Below, piece by piece: positions 38,058 through 48,603 of a stretch of DNA of 64,000 bases (the first letter of the stretch is position 1; the number at the start of each line of letters is the position of its first letter). Location of the stretch: contig CAUYUJ010020675.1 in NCBI GenBank assembly GCA_963575745.1, forward strand, positions 1-64,000, read 5' to 3'. The notes below the pieces were generated by a model, which was given only the letters and a program-made list of their open reading frames with translations, searched no databases and was not told where the DNA came from. This DNA comes from Prorocentrum cordatum (lineage: Eukaryota; Sar; Dinophyceae; Prorocentrales; Prorocentraceae). The position numbers and the translations under genes were made by a program.

Positions 38058-38161
38058 GCTTGCCTCCTGGTAGCACGGTAACCTGCTGTGAACTAGCTGC
38101 CTGCGCTGCCCTGACGAGAGCTGCTGCTAAGGTGGCGTGCGCTCTGCTACGACCTACCTAA
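37999..38161 (+). pseudogene. LINE-E ORF2 C-terminus in shifted frame
   Basis: In another frame, bases from about 38029 to TAA 38159-38161 encode a segment matching the C-termini of the other LINEs: a WHDVAEEA stretch, then CCELAACAAL with the missing Glu codon at 38090. The indel most likely lies in the irregular (TCC)n tract just upstream. A sequencing or assembly error in the microsatellite is an alternative. Confidence 0.75.
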
Positions 38162-38231
38162 GATGGTGGGGGCTCAGTTGCACTGCTCCGCCGATTCGGA
38201 TTCGGATTCTAGTGGCGGACCGCAAAAAAAA

Positions 38232-39410
38232 CAAAGGTTGACGGTTTACCGCCGGCGCCCAGTTCTTGCTGGAAGCTTAAGAGTAATTCCGGGGCGCTGC
38301 AGAGCTAGTTGGCAAGGAAAATCTCGACGGACCTTTTGCTGACTTTTGGTCGGTTGAACATTTTGTTCTCGAAATTCAACTATTCGTTTGAGCTCTAGTA
38401 TTTTTTCCCGTGATATTCGATCTTATTCCCGCTTGCCATCTCGATCTGAGCTCGACCGGGTACCTTTTACTGCCAAAAAGCACACGGGCGGGATCGGCTG
38501 TTTCGAGTCATCTTGTCACGCGGTGTCGGTTTTCTCAAGATAACTCGAGCTTCAGGACAGCTAAAGAGCTGGTAAGCACAGCTGATCGATTCAGAATGAT
38601 CAGGCGCGTTCGCCTGTTGAAGCCAGAGGTCTGAATTCGGTCTGCTAGCCGAGCTAGGTGCGCAAACCTACTCGTATTATTGGAGTCATCTTAACAGGCG
38701 CTCTCGGTTTTCTGTACTTAACTCGAGCTACAGGACAGCTAAAGAGCTGATACGTACAGAATCTCATTCAGAAGCATCAGTGGCCGTTCTCTGTTGAATC
38801 CAGAGCTCTGAACTCGGTCTGCTGCCCGATCTAGAATCGCGAAACTATTCGTATTGTTCGAGTCGCTTGCGTCGGTTCTCTGCACTTAACTCAGGCTGTA
38901 GGATGGCTGGCCATCACTCGAATCGATTCGAAGACATTAGGCGCGTTCGCCTGCGGAATCCAGATCTCCGAACTCGGTCTGTTGCCCGAACTAGGTCCGC
39001 GAAACTATTCGTATTATTCGAGTCATCTGAGAGGTGCTGTCGGTTCTCTGCACTTAACTCGGCTGCAGGGGGTGGCTGCAGGGCTGGTAATCACAGGGAT
39101 CGATTCAGAGACATCAGACGCGTCCGCCTGTCGCATGCAGAGGTCTGGACTCGGTCTGATACTCGAACTAGGTTTGCGAAACTATTCGTATTGTTCGAGT
39201 CATCTTGAGAGGTGCTGTCGATTTACGCACGTAACTCGGGCTGTAGGAGAGCTACGGAGCTCGTACAGAAGATAATCCAGGAGCGTCGGGGGCGTTCGGC
39301 TGTTGCATCAGAGAGGTCTCAATTTGTCTGGGCTAAAAAATTATTTTTTCTGTGTAATTTCTTTCGACATTATATGTTGTCAGGAAGCTCTACGAGTCCC
39401 CGGCGGTAAC
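38232..39410 (+). repeat. Hairpin right half and HLE-I hosting LINE-F
   Basis: The right half of LINE-E's target ends at 38263. The HLE-I begun at 31415 resumes at TCTTGCTGGAAGC, with leader and about five monomers, then the internal inverted repeat and the left arm CCGGCGGTAAC ending at 39410. The right half follows LINE-F at 41571-41601. Confidence 0.75.
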
Positions 39411-41570
39411 GTATGGTGGGGGACTTCTCGGCTCAGCTGTATACGCACGGTTTCAGATGGAAAGATTCCTCACTACACTATCTTGCCTTTGGGGAGGACT
39501 CTGAAGGCGCCTCGACGGGGAACCTCGTTGTCCAGGTGAACGATCTCGGTACCCTGTGTCTTCCGCGATGCTCTGAAATGGAGTGCCTGGGTTGCCTGGT
39601 CACGACCAAGACTGACAAACACCATGATGTGGCTTGGAAATTGGCTCGGGGTTGGAAGCGATTTAACCAGTTCCGCAAGTTTTATACGAATCGTGCTGTA
39701 CCCTTCCAGAAGAAAATCAAGCATTATGAATCTAGGTTGCGTAGTTTTGTACTTTTCGGTGTTGAAGGCATGCCAGCGGACCACCACACTTTGAAACAGT
39801 TGCACACGTGGGAAGGTAAAATATTGTGTTCTATGGTACGCCGCCCGAAACCTGCCGACATGGATTGGAGTATATACTTATGCAACTTGTACAAACGTGG
39901 GCGGCGTATGCTCCTGGAATTGGGACGGCCGTCTCTTGTGCAGCTATTCTTGTTTCGTCAGTGGCAGTGGGCTCAGGACTGTACGTTTACTGTGAAACGC
40001 CTGAACCCAACACCCGCACAGATTCCTCCAGGTACTTTTGATTCTTCAGGCAAGCCTGGCCCCAACGTCTTTGCTGCGTGTGAGCCACCGCCGGCCAAGA
40101 GACAACGTCAGGATGAACCCATGTATGTGCTACCAAGTATTGCGTGCTCGACATCAATGGGATGTCATCCTGACGTGTGTGAGACGATGCATGCTGTTGA
40201 TTCCTTTGAGCTCCCTGGTTCTCAGACACAATTACCCGCGCATCGGCGCAATCTGATTTCCCAGATGCATAAGCGTGCAAAGACATTCCATCCATCTCAG
40301 GATTCTCTGTCGCAAAAGCGTTCCTCTGTTGAGTTGCCGTCGCAGGAAATCGCTGCAAACAAGCGGCGACGGGTGGCTCCACCTCAGCATCGTAGTACAG
40401 GGGACTCGCATATGCAGGCTAGAGAATGTATTTTTGCATGGTCGGGGGAGTGGACTGACCGACGGCAGGCCTTCATTGCATCGCTGCCTTGGAAAGAACG
40501 CCCATTAATGACGCGTCGGCATGAGGGGGGGAGACCACTGGCGTTGAGAAACTTCCATTACATTTTCGAGTTGGTATCAGGGAAGGATTGGTATCACACG
40601 TTATCCTTTTCACGTCAGGGATGGAAAGAATTTCTGAAGCGGGCACTGGATGTTACTAACATGGAGGAGGCGTGGGGGTACTGTTACTTTAAACATGCAC
40701 AACCTGCGGGATATGCTAGGGAGGAGGAGGAGAGGGAGAAGACGGAGGAGCAGCAAAGGAAGGAGGACGAGAAGATGGAGAAACGACTTGCGTACATTAA
40801 TGAACATGCATCGGAGTGGAATGCGGAGCCTCGGGACTCGATACCGATGGAATTGATTGGGGACTCCGCCACAGGGGTGAATTGGATTAACGGTCTCTGG
40901 GCAACATCCAATATTATCTACAAGCACATTCTTGGCGACATTCAAAATAGGCTGGAGCATATCTCTGTGTTGTATGGTATGAGGCCTCCGAGTTGGGGCC
41001 ACAATATGTTCAGGTGGATCTATCGAGAAGGAAACGAAAGAGCTGACAGGCTGACATGGTTGGCCAGAACCAAAAATAGTTACGTTACGTTCCATACCTC
41101 ACTTATTGAACATGCGAGTAAAACAAAACTAGACGGCCTCCGTGGATTCTTCGACGGAGGTCGCTCTGTGGAGGGATGTGCTGCAGGATGGTGTATAGAT
41201 TTGTGTGTACACGGGACGTGGCAGTTGGTGGCGGAGGAAGCTGTCTCGCTTGATGCCTCTGCTTCTGTCATGTTTTGTGAGATGATTGCAGCACAACGGC
41301 TCTGTATGGCCGTGGAGCACATTTTGGGTAGCATCTTTCATCCAAGCAGCTGACTCATTTCATCTTGCTTGGAGCTCTCCAACACCTTTACATTTTCACA
41401 TGTTGTATTGCATCCTTTTCCTTGTTCCTGCATCCTATTCCGTTGCCTATGCCTCAGTGGCTCGGCAGTGTGATGATAAGAGTTGCCCTCTCCAGCTACC
41501 CTGTGCTCCGTTTGGGAGTCTTAGGGCTCAGCTGTCACAGCTGTCCGCGCCCTGACTCAAACTCAAAAAT
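39411..41570 (+). mobile_element. LINE-F: heavily 5'-truncated non-LTR retrotransposon
   Basis: This 2.2-kb copy starts just after the RT catalytic box. It is inserted between GGTAAC and AAAGGTTGACGG of the HLE-I hairpin with no visible duplication. Its 3' UTR of ~215 nt includes a CAGCTGTCACAGCTG palindrome and ends ACTCAAAAAT. The ORF2 sequence is distinct from the other copies. Confidence 0.85.
39413..41353 (+). CDS. LINE-F pol fragment: RT thumb and permuted RNase H
   Basis: The frame is 646 codons from ATG 39413. It begins in the strand after the RT active site (WKDSSLHYLAFG, matching WKPSSLKLIPFG of LINE-D), so no catalytic RT remains. A conserved thumb-like region (EGKILCSMVRRPK, RQWQWAQD) follows, then a linker with Lys/Arg clusters, the unrecognised block (WSGEWTDRR start, about residues 343-430) and a Glu-rich helix (EEEREKTEEQQRKEDEK). 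RNase H residues are Asp484 (GDSA), Asp545 (RADRL), Asp581 (FDGG) and Glu623 (CEMIAA), in permuted order. All four are present although the rest of the element is gone. Confidence 0.85.
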   Translation: MVGDFSAQLYTHGFRWKDSSLHYLAFGEDSEGASTGNLVVQVNDLGTLCLPRCSEMECLGCLVTTKTDKHHDVAWKLARGWKRFNQFRKFYTNRAVPFQKKIKHYESRLRSFVLFGVEGMPADHHTLKQLHTWEGKILCSMVRRPKPADMDWSIYLCNLYKRGRRMLLELGRPSLVQLFLFRQWQWAQDCTFTVKRLNPTPAQIPPGTFDSSGKPGPNVFAACEPPPAKRQRQDEPMYVLPSIACSTSMGCHPDVCETMHAVDSFELPGSQTQLPAHRRNLISQMHKRAKTFHPSQDSLSQKRSSVELPSQEIAANKRRRVAPPQHRSTGDSHMQARECIFAWSGEWTDRRQAFIASLPWKERPLMTRRHEGGRPLALRNFHYIFELVSGKDWYHTLSFSRQGWKEFLKRALDVTNMEEAWGYCYFKHAQPAGYAREEEEREKTEEQQRKEDEKMEKRLAYINEHASEWNAEPRDSIPMELIGDSATGVNWINGLWATSNIIYKHILGDIQNRLEHISVLYGMRPPSWGHNMFRWIYREGNERADRLTWLARTKNSYVTFHTSLIEHASKTKLDGLRGFFDGGRSVEGCAAGWCIDLCVHGTWQLVAEEAVSLDASASVMFCEMIAAQRLCMAVEHILGSIFHPSS

Positions 41571-41940
41571 AAAGGTTGACGGTTTACCGCCGGCGCCCAG
41601 TTAGCCCAGCCGGCGGAGGCGGACAATGTGACAACTTTTGGGTGGTTTTGCGAAAATTTGAAAGATATTTGAGCGTTTATTTTGAGAAAACAAATTTTCG
41701 CGCATCGCATTGGCATATAAACTCCTCTCTGACAGCAGCTCAGTTCTCTCGATGTATTTTTGCATGAGTTCACTTCCGGGAACTGAGCGAATATGAACAT
41801 CGAAAAATATCGAATTTGAAGATTTTCAAAAAAATCTTTATTCTTCCACTCTGTGTCGATTCCCTGCACTCTTATCAGTACGAGGAGCTCTAGGAGGTTT
41901 CCGGCGGTGACCAGGTTGACGGTTCACCGCCGGCGCCAGT
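41571..41940 (+). repeat. Hairpin right half and HLE-II segment
   Basis: The right half of LINE-F's target ends at 41601. HLE-II interior (TAGCCCAGCCGGCGGAGG onward, with a GCATTGGCATATAAACTCC variant block) then runs to the hairpin at 41899-41940 with arms CCGGCGGTGA/TCACCGCCGG. Confidence 0.7.
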
Positions 41941-42124
41941 GTTTGCCCTATGCTCTCCGGGTTTTGGACGCTACCAAGTGCTCTCCGGGTTTTGGACGTC
42001 ACCGAGTGGACGCTAGCAAGTGGACCCCCCGGGCCCCAGAAGAGCTTCACGAGAGCTTCTGTGGTCTTGCCAGGAAGGCTTTTCAGAGCGTGTCCTCTAC
42101 GCTACCAAGTGGACGCTACCAAGT
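41941..42124. repeat. Short tandem repeats, GGACGCTACCAAGT type
   Basis: Diverged copies of a 14-bp unit related to GGACGCTACCAAGT occur near 41966, 41997, 42010 and 42100-42124. They flank a GC-rich patch resembling 26080-26140. No gene is seen. Confidence 0.5.
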
Positions 42125-43563
42125 ATCTCGTAGAGCTCTTTGGCATCGATGAGCTAGAGAAATTCCGGCGCGAGGTGCAGCTAGTTGGCCGACCCGACCT
42201 AAAGAGACAATGTGATGACTTTGGGTCAGTTTGACTCGTACAGCTCCCCTAAGCTAGTTGCTGGAAGCTTAAGAGTAATTCCGGCGCGCTGGAGAGCTAG
42301 TTGGCAAGAAAAATCTCGACGGAATTTTTGCTGACTTTTGGTCGGTTGAACATTTTGTTCTCGGAATCTGACAATTCGTTAGAACTCTAGTATTTTTTCC
42401 CGTGATATTCGAACTCATCTCCGCTCGCCATCTTGATCTCAGCTCGATCGGGTGAATATTACTATCGTAAAGCACTGTGGCGGGATCGGCCGTTTCGAGT
42501 CATCTTGATACGCACTGACGGTTTTCTGAACATAACTCGAGCTTCAGGACAGCTACAGTGCTGGTAAGCACAGCTAATCAATGTAGAATGATTAGGCGCG
42601 TTCGGCTGTTGAATCCAGTCGTCTGAACTCGGTCTGTTAGCCGAGCTACGGCAACCTACTCGTATTATTCGAGTCATCTTGACAGGAACTCTCGGTTTTC
42701 TGTACTTAACTCGAGCTTTCGGACAGCTACAGAGTTGATAGTTACAGAGACCGATTCAGAATCATCAGTTGAGTTTGTCTGTTGAGTCCAGAGCTCCGAA
42801 CTCGGTCTGCTGCCCGATCTAGAATCACGAAATTGTTCGTATTCGTCGAGTCATCTTGATAAGTGCTCTCGGTTTTCTTTACCCAACTCGCGCTGAGGGG
42901 GGCTACAGTGCTTGTTGTCACAGGAATGAATTTGGAGAGATCAGGCGCGTCCGCCTGTCGAATCAAGAGCTCGGAACTCGGTCTGCTGCCCGAACTAGGT
43001 TCGCGAAACTATTGTATTGTTCGAGTCATTCTGAGAGATGCTGTCAGTTTTCTGGACTTAACTCGGGCTCTAGGAGGGCTGCAGGGCTGGTTCTGACAGC
43101 AGTCGATTCGCAGACATCAGACGCGTCCGCCTGTCGCATTCAGAGATCAAAAAATATTTACTGTGAGTCGGAATGTTGGTAGGTGCTGTCGGTTTTCTCA
43201 ACTTAAGTCGAGCTAGGAAGCTCTACGAGTCTCCCGGCGGTAATCAAGGTTGACGGTTTACCGCCGGCGCCCAGTTGTTAATATTCGAAAGATATTTGAC
43301 AATTCATTTTAAGAACCGGTATTTTTCTCACGTGTAGTGGGTTATGCCGCGTCTGCTAGTAAAATTTTCAGGTCCGTAGCTGCAATATCATTTTCAAAAG
43401 ACTTGCAGGAACCGACGTTGGATACACAAAACGTATTTTCTCGAGTTTTTTCTGTCGCGTTCCAGAAGCTTTCTTCATGTGCTCCGACGATCACCGTGCA
43501 TGAAAAGAGCTCTACGAGGTTCTCGGCGGTAACCAGGCTGACGGTTTACCGCTGGTTCCCAGT
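42125..43563 (+). repeat. HLE-II interrupted by a complete HLE-I
   Basis: HLE-II runs from 42125 (ATCTCGTAGAGCTC) to 42232, where it breaks after GGGTCAGTT. A diverged HLE-I (GACTCGTACAGCTCCCC) occupies 42233-43275, with its hairpin at 43231-43275. HLE-II then resumes at 43276 (TGTTAATATTCGAAAG) and ends in a hairpin at 43522-43563. The halves join as in intact HLE-II, which shows nesting directly. Confidence 0.7.
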
Positions 43564-43740
43564 CTAATAATTCTGGAGGATGGCGCCCCCCTGGAGCGCT
43601 ACGGAAGCGCTGCCAGAAACGCTTCCATGCGTGCCCGCACGCATGCAGGCACGCATGGAAGCTTGACGAACGAACTGCTGCGGGATTCTGGAGCGGCGAA
43701 GATGGGCTGCTGGCGGGCACTACCATCGTGCTGCTTCTAA
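43564..43740 (-). repeat. GC-rich segment, inverted relative to 25.8 kb
   Basis: The reverse complement matches 25818-25960 (CAGCCCATCTTCGCCG, then CCAGAATCCC and TTCGTTCG). It ends at the start of an inverted HLE-I. The function is unknown. Confidence 0.5.
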
Positions 43741-44534
43741 TCTTAAACCCTCTAGCTCTCAGCGAGCTCTCCGGGAATGCTTTCGCGGACCCAGCTCGGG
43801 CAGCAGACCGAGTTCCGAGCTCTGGATTCAACAGAAGAACGCTTCTGATGTCTCCGAATCGATCCTGAGATTACCAGCACCATAGTCGCTCTACAGCCTG
43901 AGTTAAGTACGGGAAACCGACAGCACTTCTCAAGATGGCTCGAACAATACAAATAGTTCTGCAATTGAAGATCGGGCAGCAGACCGAGTTCAGAGCTCTG
44001 GATTGAACAAACACCGCGACTGATGATTATGAATCAGTTTCTGTGAGTATCAGCTTCGTAGCTGTTGTATAGCATGAGTTAAGTACAAAAAACCGACAAC
44101 GTCTGTCAAGATAGCTCGGCTAGCAAACGGAGTTCAGACCTCTGAATTGAACAGGCGAACGCGCCTGATCATTCTGCATCGATTAGCTGTGCTTACCAGC
44201 CCTGTAGCTCGCTCTTCTATAGCTCGAGTTATGTTCAGAAAACCGCAACTGCGTGTCAAGATGACCCGAAACAGCCGATCCCGCCGCAGTGCTTGTTGGC
44301 ACTAATGTCTACCCGATCGAGCTGAGATCAAGATCACGAGCGGGAGTAAGATCGAATATCACGGGAAAAAAATACTAGAGCTCAAACGAATGTTCAAATT
44401 TCGAGAACAAATTTTTCAACCGACCAAAAGTCACCAAAAGGTCCCTCGATATTTTTCTTGTCAACTAGCTCTCCAGCGCCCCGGAATTACTCTTAAGCTT
44501 CCAGCAACAACTTGCTAAGGGAAGCTCTACGAGA
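43741..44534 (-). repeat. Inverted HLE-I
   Basis: Read on the minus strand it starts with CTCGTAGAGCTTCCC (ending near 44533), then leader and about three monomers, truncated at 43741 before any hairpin. It is the larger of the two inverted patches. Confidence 0.7.
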
Positions 44535-44931
44535 TTCCGGCGCGGGGTGCTAGTAACTCGTAGAGCTTCCCTTAGCAAGTTATTGCTGGAAGCTTACGAG
44601 TAACTCGTAGAGCTTCCCTTAGCAAGTTATTGCTGGAAGCTTAAGAGTAATACCTCGTAGAGCTCTTCGGCAACGATGAGCTAGAGGAATTCCGGCGCGG
44701 GGTGGAGCTAGTAACTCGTAGAGCTTCCCTTAGCAAGTTATTGCTGGAAGCTTAAGAGTAATTCCGGGGCGCTGGAGAGCTAGTAACTCGTAGAGCTTCC
44801 CTTAGCAAGCTCTTGCTGGAAGCTTAAGAGTAACTTGTAAAGCTTCCCTTAGCCAGCTATTGCTGGAAGCTTAAGAGTAATAACTCGTAGAGCCTCCCTT
44901 AGCAAGCTATTGCTGGAAGCTTAAGAGTAAT
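44535..44931 (+). repeat. Stack of eight interrupted HLE 5' fragments
   Basis: Consecutive left-end fragments, each cut by the next: an HLE-II remnant ending 44554, then HLE-I from 44555, HLE-I 44602, HLE-II 44652, HLE-I 44713, HLE-I 44785, HLE-I 44832 and HLE-I 44882. Each begins AACTCGTAGAGC or ACCTCGTAGAGC (44832 reads AACTTGTAAAGC) and ends at GAGT, GAGTAAT or GCTAGT. Their right parts occur downstream in reverse order. Confidence 0.75.
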
Positions 44932-45328
44932 ACCTCGTAGAGCTCTTCGTTATCGATGAGCTAGAGGAATTCCGGCGCGGGGGGGAGCTAGTTGGCCGAC
45001 CCGACCAGAAAGGACAAAGTGGTGACTTTGGGTCGGTTTTGCGCAGATTTGAAAGATATTTGACCATTCATTTTGAGAAAGCAGATTTTCACGCCGAGCA
45101 TTGGCATATGAACTCCTCTCTTACAGCAGCTCAGCTCTCCCGATGTATTTTCTTGAGAGTTGACTTCCCGCAACTGAGCGAATATGAACATCGAAAAAAT
45201 CGAAAATCAAGATTTTCGAAAAATCTCTATTTGATGCCTCTACTTTGATTCTCAGCACTCTTATCAGTGTACGGAGCTCTACGAGGTTCCCGGCGGTGAC
45301 TAGGTTGACGGTTCACCGCCGTCGCCAT
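44932..45328 (+). mobile_element. Complete HLE-II element
   Basis: The 5' repeat lies at 44932-44947, followed by an uninterrupted interior, the inverse GAGCTCTACGAGGT and a hairpin at 45288-45328 (stem GGCGGTGA/TCACCGCC). The end reads GCCAT instead of GCCAGT. It is the innermost member of the stack, and the next bases (TCCGG) continue the fragment that ended GAGTAAT just before it. Confidence 0.7.
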
Positions 45329-45821
45329 TCCGGGGCGCCGGAGAGCTAGCTGGCAAGAAAAATCTCGACGGACCTTCTGGTGACTTTTGGTCGGTTGAAA
45401 ATTTTGTCCTTGAAATTCCTCAATTCGTTTGAGCTCTAGTATTTTTTCCCGTGATATTCGATCTTATTCCTGCTCGCCATCTTGATCTCAGCTCGATCGG
45501 GTACCTTTTACTGCCAAAACGCACACTGGCGGGATCGGCCGTTTCGAGTCATCTTGTCACGCGCTGTCGGTTTTCTCAAGATAACTCGAGCTTCAGGACA
45601 GCTACAGAGCTGGTAAGCACAGCTAATCGATTCAGATTGATCAGGCGCGTTCGCTTGTTGAACCCAGAGGTCTGAACTCGGTCTGCTAGCCGAGCTAGGT
45701 CCGCAAACCTATTCGTATTATTCGAGTCATCTTGACAGACACTCTCGGTTTTCTGTACTTAACTCGAGCTACAGGACAGCTACAAGCTGATACGTACAGA
45801 ATCTGATTCAGAATCATCAGT
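45329..45821 (+). repeat. HLE-I segment, interrupted at CATCAGT
   Basis: Leader and 1-2 monomers, carrying a small deletion (CTACAAGCTG for CTACAGAGCTG). It is interrupted after AATCATCAGT and resumes at 52804 with GGCCGTTGTCTG. The uninterrupted sequence exists at 55121-55140, giving an empty-site comparison. Confidence 0.8.
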
Positions 45822-47014
45822 AACTCGTAGAGCTTCCCTTAGCAAGGTATTGCTGGAAGCTTAAGAGTAATTCCGGGGCGCTGGAGAGCTAGTTGGCAAG
45901 AAAAATCTCGACGGACCTTTTGGTGACTTTTGGTCGCTTGAAAATTTTGTTCTCGAAATTTTTCAATTCGTTTGAGCTCTAGCATTTTTTCCCGTGATAT
46001 TCGAGCTTATTCCCGCTCGCCATCTTGATCTCAGCTCGATCGGGTACCTTTTACTGCCAAAAAGCACACTGGCGGGATCGGCCGTTTCGAGTCATCTTGT
46101 CACGCGCTGTCGGTTTTCTGAAGATAACTCGAGCTTCAGGACAGCTACAGAGCTGATAAGCACAGCTAATCGATTCAGAATAATCAGGCGCGTTCGCCTG
46201 TTGAACCCAGAGGTCTGAACTCGGTCTGCTAGCCGAGCTAGGTCCGCAAACCTATTCGTATTATTCGAGTCATCTTGACAGACGCTCTCGGTTTTCTGTA
46301 CTTAACTCGAGCTACAGGACAGCTACAGAGCTGATGCGTACAGAATCTGATTCAGAATCATCAGTGGCCGTTGTCTGTTGAATCCAGAGCTCTGAACTCG
46401 GTCTGCTGCCCGATCTAGAATCGCGAAACTATTCGTATTGTTCGAGTCATCTTGAGAGATGCTGTCGGTTCTTTGCACTTAACTCGGGCTGTAGGGGGGC
46501 TGCATTGCTGGTAATCACTGGAATCGATTCGGAGATATCAGGCGCGGCCGACTGTCGAATCCAGAGCTCCGAACTCTGTCTGCTGCCCGAACTAGGTCCG
46601 CGAAACTATTCGTATTGTTCGAGTCATTCTGAGAGGTGCTGTGGGTTTCCTGCACTTAGCTCGGGCTGTAGGGGGAGCTGCAGGGCTGGTAATCACAGGA
46701 ATCGATTCAGAGACATCAGACGCGTATGCAGAGGTCTGAACTTGGTCTGATACTCGAGCTAGGTTTGCCGAACTATTCGTATTGTTCGAGTCATCTTGAG
46801 AGGTGCTGTCGATTTACGCACGTAACTTGGGCTGTAGGAGAGCTACAGAGCTCGTACAGAAGACAATCCAGAAGCATCGGGGGCGTTCGGCTGTTGCATC
46901 CAAGAGGTCTGAAATTGCTGGGGCTGAAAAACTATTTCTTCTGTGTATTTTTTTTTGACATTACATGTTGTCAGGAAGCTCTACGAGTCCCCCGGCGGTA
47001 ACAAAGGTTGACGG
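45822..47014 (+). repeat. HLE-I hosting LINE-G
   Basis: The intact 5' repeat AACTCGTAGAGCTTCC starts at 45822, followed by leader, about four monomers, the internal inverted repeat and the left arm. The loop stretch AACAAAGGTTGACGG at 47000-47014 is the left target duplication of LINE-G. Right part: 52770-52803. Without LINE-G it would be ~1.2 kb. The ORF starting 46965 overlaps this repeat only by chance. Confidence 0.8.
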
Positions 47015-47492
47015 CTCAAGGTCCCCGGCTCAAGGCTCCAGGATCCCACTGGGGCTCAGGGGGTGTCGGCGTCGCGGGGAGACGGCGCGGCAGCCATCGC
47101 TGCCATCGACGGGTACGGCATCTTCGAGGTCAGCTAGGCTGCTTCCTTTGTTTGCTGCGCTTGTTTTCTTTTGTTGTACGTGTGTGGAGACGGACGGATA
47201 CGACTTTTCGGTTCTCGCGAGAAGGTTTCAGCTGGAGGATATATCACCGACAGTGCCATATTTGCAGTACTCACAGGATTACGGTCAGAAGCGAGATACT
47301 GCTGTCGAGAGAGCTTCTCGTAAAAGACAACTTCAGGATATTGAGAAGACCCCAGGTGACTACCCATTGGACGGAAGATTGAATACTGCCGACTCCACTC
47401 CAGATAGTGAATCTGTTGTACCTCTCTGTGAACGGACGGTGACACGACAGTGGTTGCACTCGTGGGGATACGGACCTCAGTGTATTGACACA

Positions 47493-48603
47493 ATGCCCGA
47501 GCATGCAGATAACATGACGGTGGATGGCGGAGCCCCCCCTGTGAAGCGTAATCGTGAGGAGGTTCTTGCTGAAAGGAAGGCCGCCTTGGAGGGGAAGGAT
47601 GGTATGCAGAGTTTACTATTGCAGATGATGCACAAGATGGATGATAACACTGAAAGGATCCAGGATGCCATAGGAGTTCAGGGGACCAAAATCGACAACG
47701 TTCAGGCCCAGGTCCAGAAGCTGGGTGTTACGGTTTCTAATCTGGAGACGAGCGTTCAGGGGCTTGAGTCTAAACATAATCGACTCGAGACGATCGTCCA
47801 GGGACTCCAGGGACAGGTTCGTGCGGGTTCAGTTGCCTGTGACGCTTCGACGAGGCCTGATAATACCAGGACGGGAAGATACCAGGCTCCTGGAACCACC
47901 CACTTCTGTCCAACGTATGTCGAACTCAAGGGATGGGTCACCAACTGGAGTGACAGGGATAGGAGGTCTCAGGAGATGCTCATGTGGGAGGATATGAAGG
48001 TGCTCATAGATAATATTACAAATCATTGTCTTTCGGAGGATGATCGTGTGCACGTGTGTGTTGACGGTACTGAGCGCATTAACGCTGGCCGTTACATGTT
48101 CGGATCGGACAAAATCAAATTCAAGCCAGGGACCGACATGGATATTATTTGGAGGGTCAAACGGTGCATCGACCTTGTGACGGTACCCCCTGCTAGACGC
48201 CCCGCGCCTCCTCCAGGAATCCAGATCGCTGCACCACAGTGCCTCATTGAGAATATGAAGCAGGTTATCAACCCTGAGTCGATCAAAGTCAGTGTCGAGT
48301 GCCCAGAGTGGAAGAGGGACCACGTTAAGGCGGTGGGGAGATTTCTGCGGCACTATTCGGAGCATGTGTACACAGAGTGGTATCGAGGTTCTTGCTGTGC
48401 GAGGGGAAATGGGACCGCCCAAATCGACTATATGGACAGTGCCCACGACGGCCGCTCCGAGGCCAATGCTTCTGGCCGAGTTTACCGCGACGCGGGCGAC
48501 ATGGGAGGTATCGAGTGAGACTGTCGACAGGTTGCATCAACTCATACCTGCGTTTACTAAGACGAAGGCTGATATCGAGACGGAAGTCAACAGGAGGGTG
48601 TGA
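47493..48603 (+). pseudogene. LINE-G ORF1 (coiled-coil), frameshifted
   Basis: The ATG at 47493 corresponds to the ORF1 start in LINE-C and LINE-E; the frame is open upstream too. It encodes a basic KRNREE patch, a coiled coil (about 47594-47820) and YVELKGWVTNW, shared with LINE-E. In the first frame the product runs to a stop at 48518, but similarity to the LINE-E C-terminus moves to another frame between about 48381 and 48415, and that frame ends at TGA 48601-48603. A single small indel would explain this. The second frame is the one ORF2 uses, as in the other elements. RNA-binding and oligomerisation roles are inferred from the family. Confidence 0.78.

Larger units (their letters stand above)
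32452..38231 (+). mobile_element. LINE-E: full-length non-LTR retrotransposon
   Basis: This 5.8-kb copy with ORF1 and ORF2 is inserted between GGTAAC and AAAGGTTGACGG of an HLE-I hairpin with at most a 3-bp duplication (AAC). The 3' end has a stem with CCGCC/GGCGG arms around GATTCGG repeats, then GGACCGC and a run of A. One frameshift lies near the ORF2 end. Confidence 0.9.

Noticed and set aside
44535-44931. CRISPR-like array of short direct repeats
   Set aside because: The spacing is irregular, two different repeat families alternate, and each unit is the 5' end of a mobile element found intact elsewhere.
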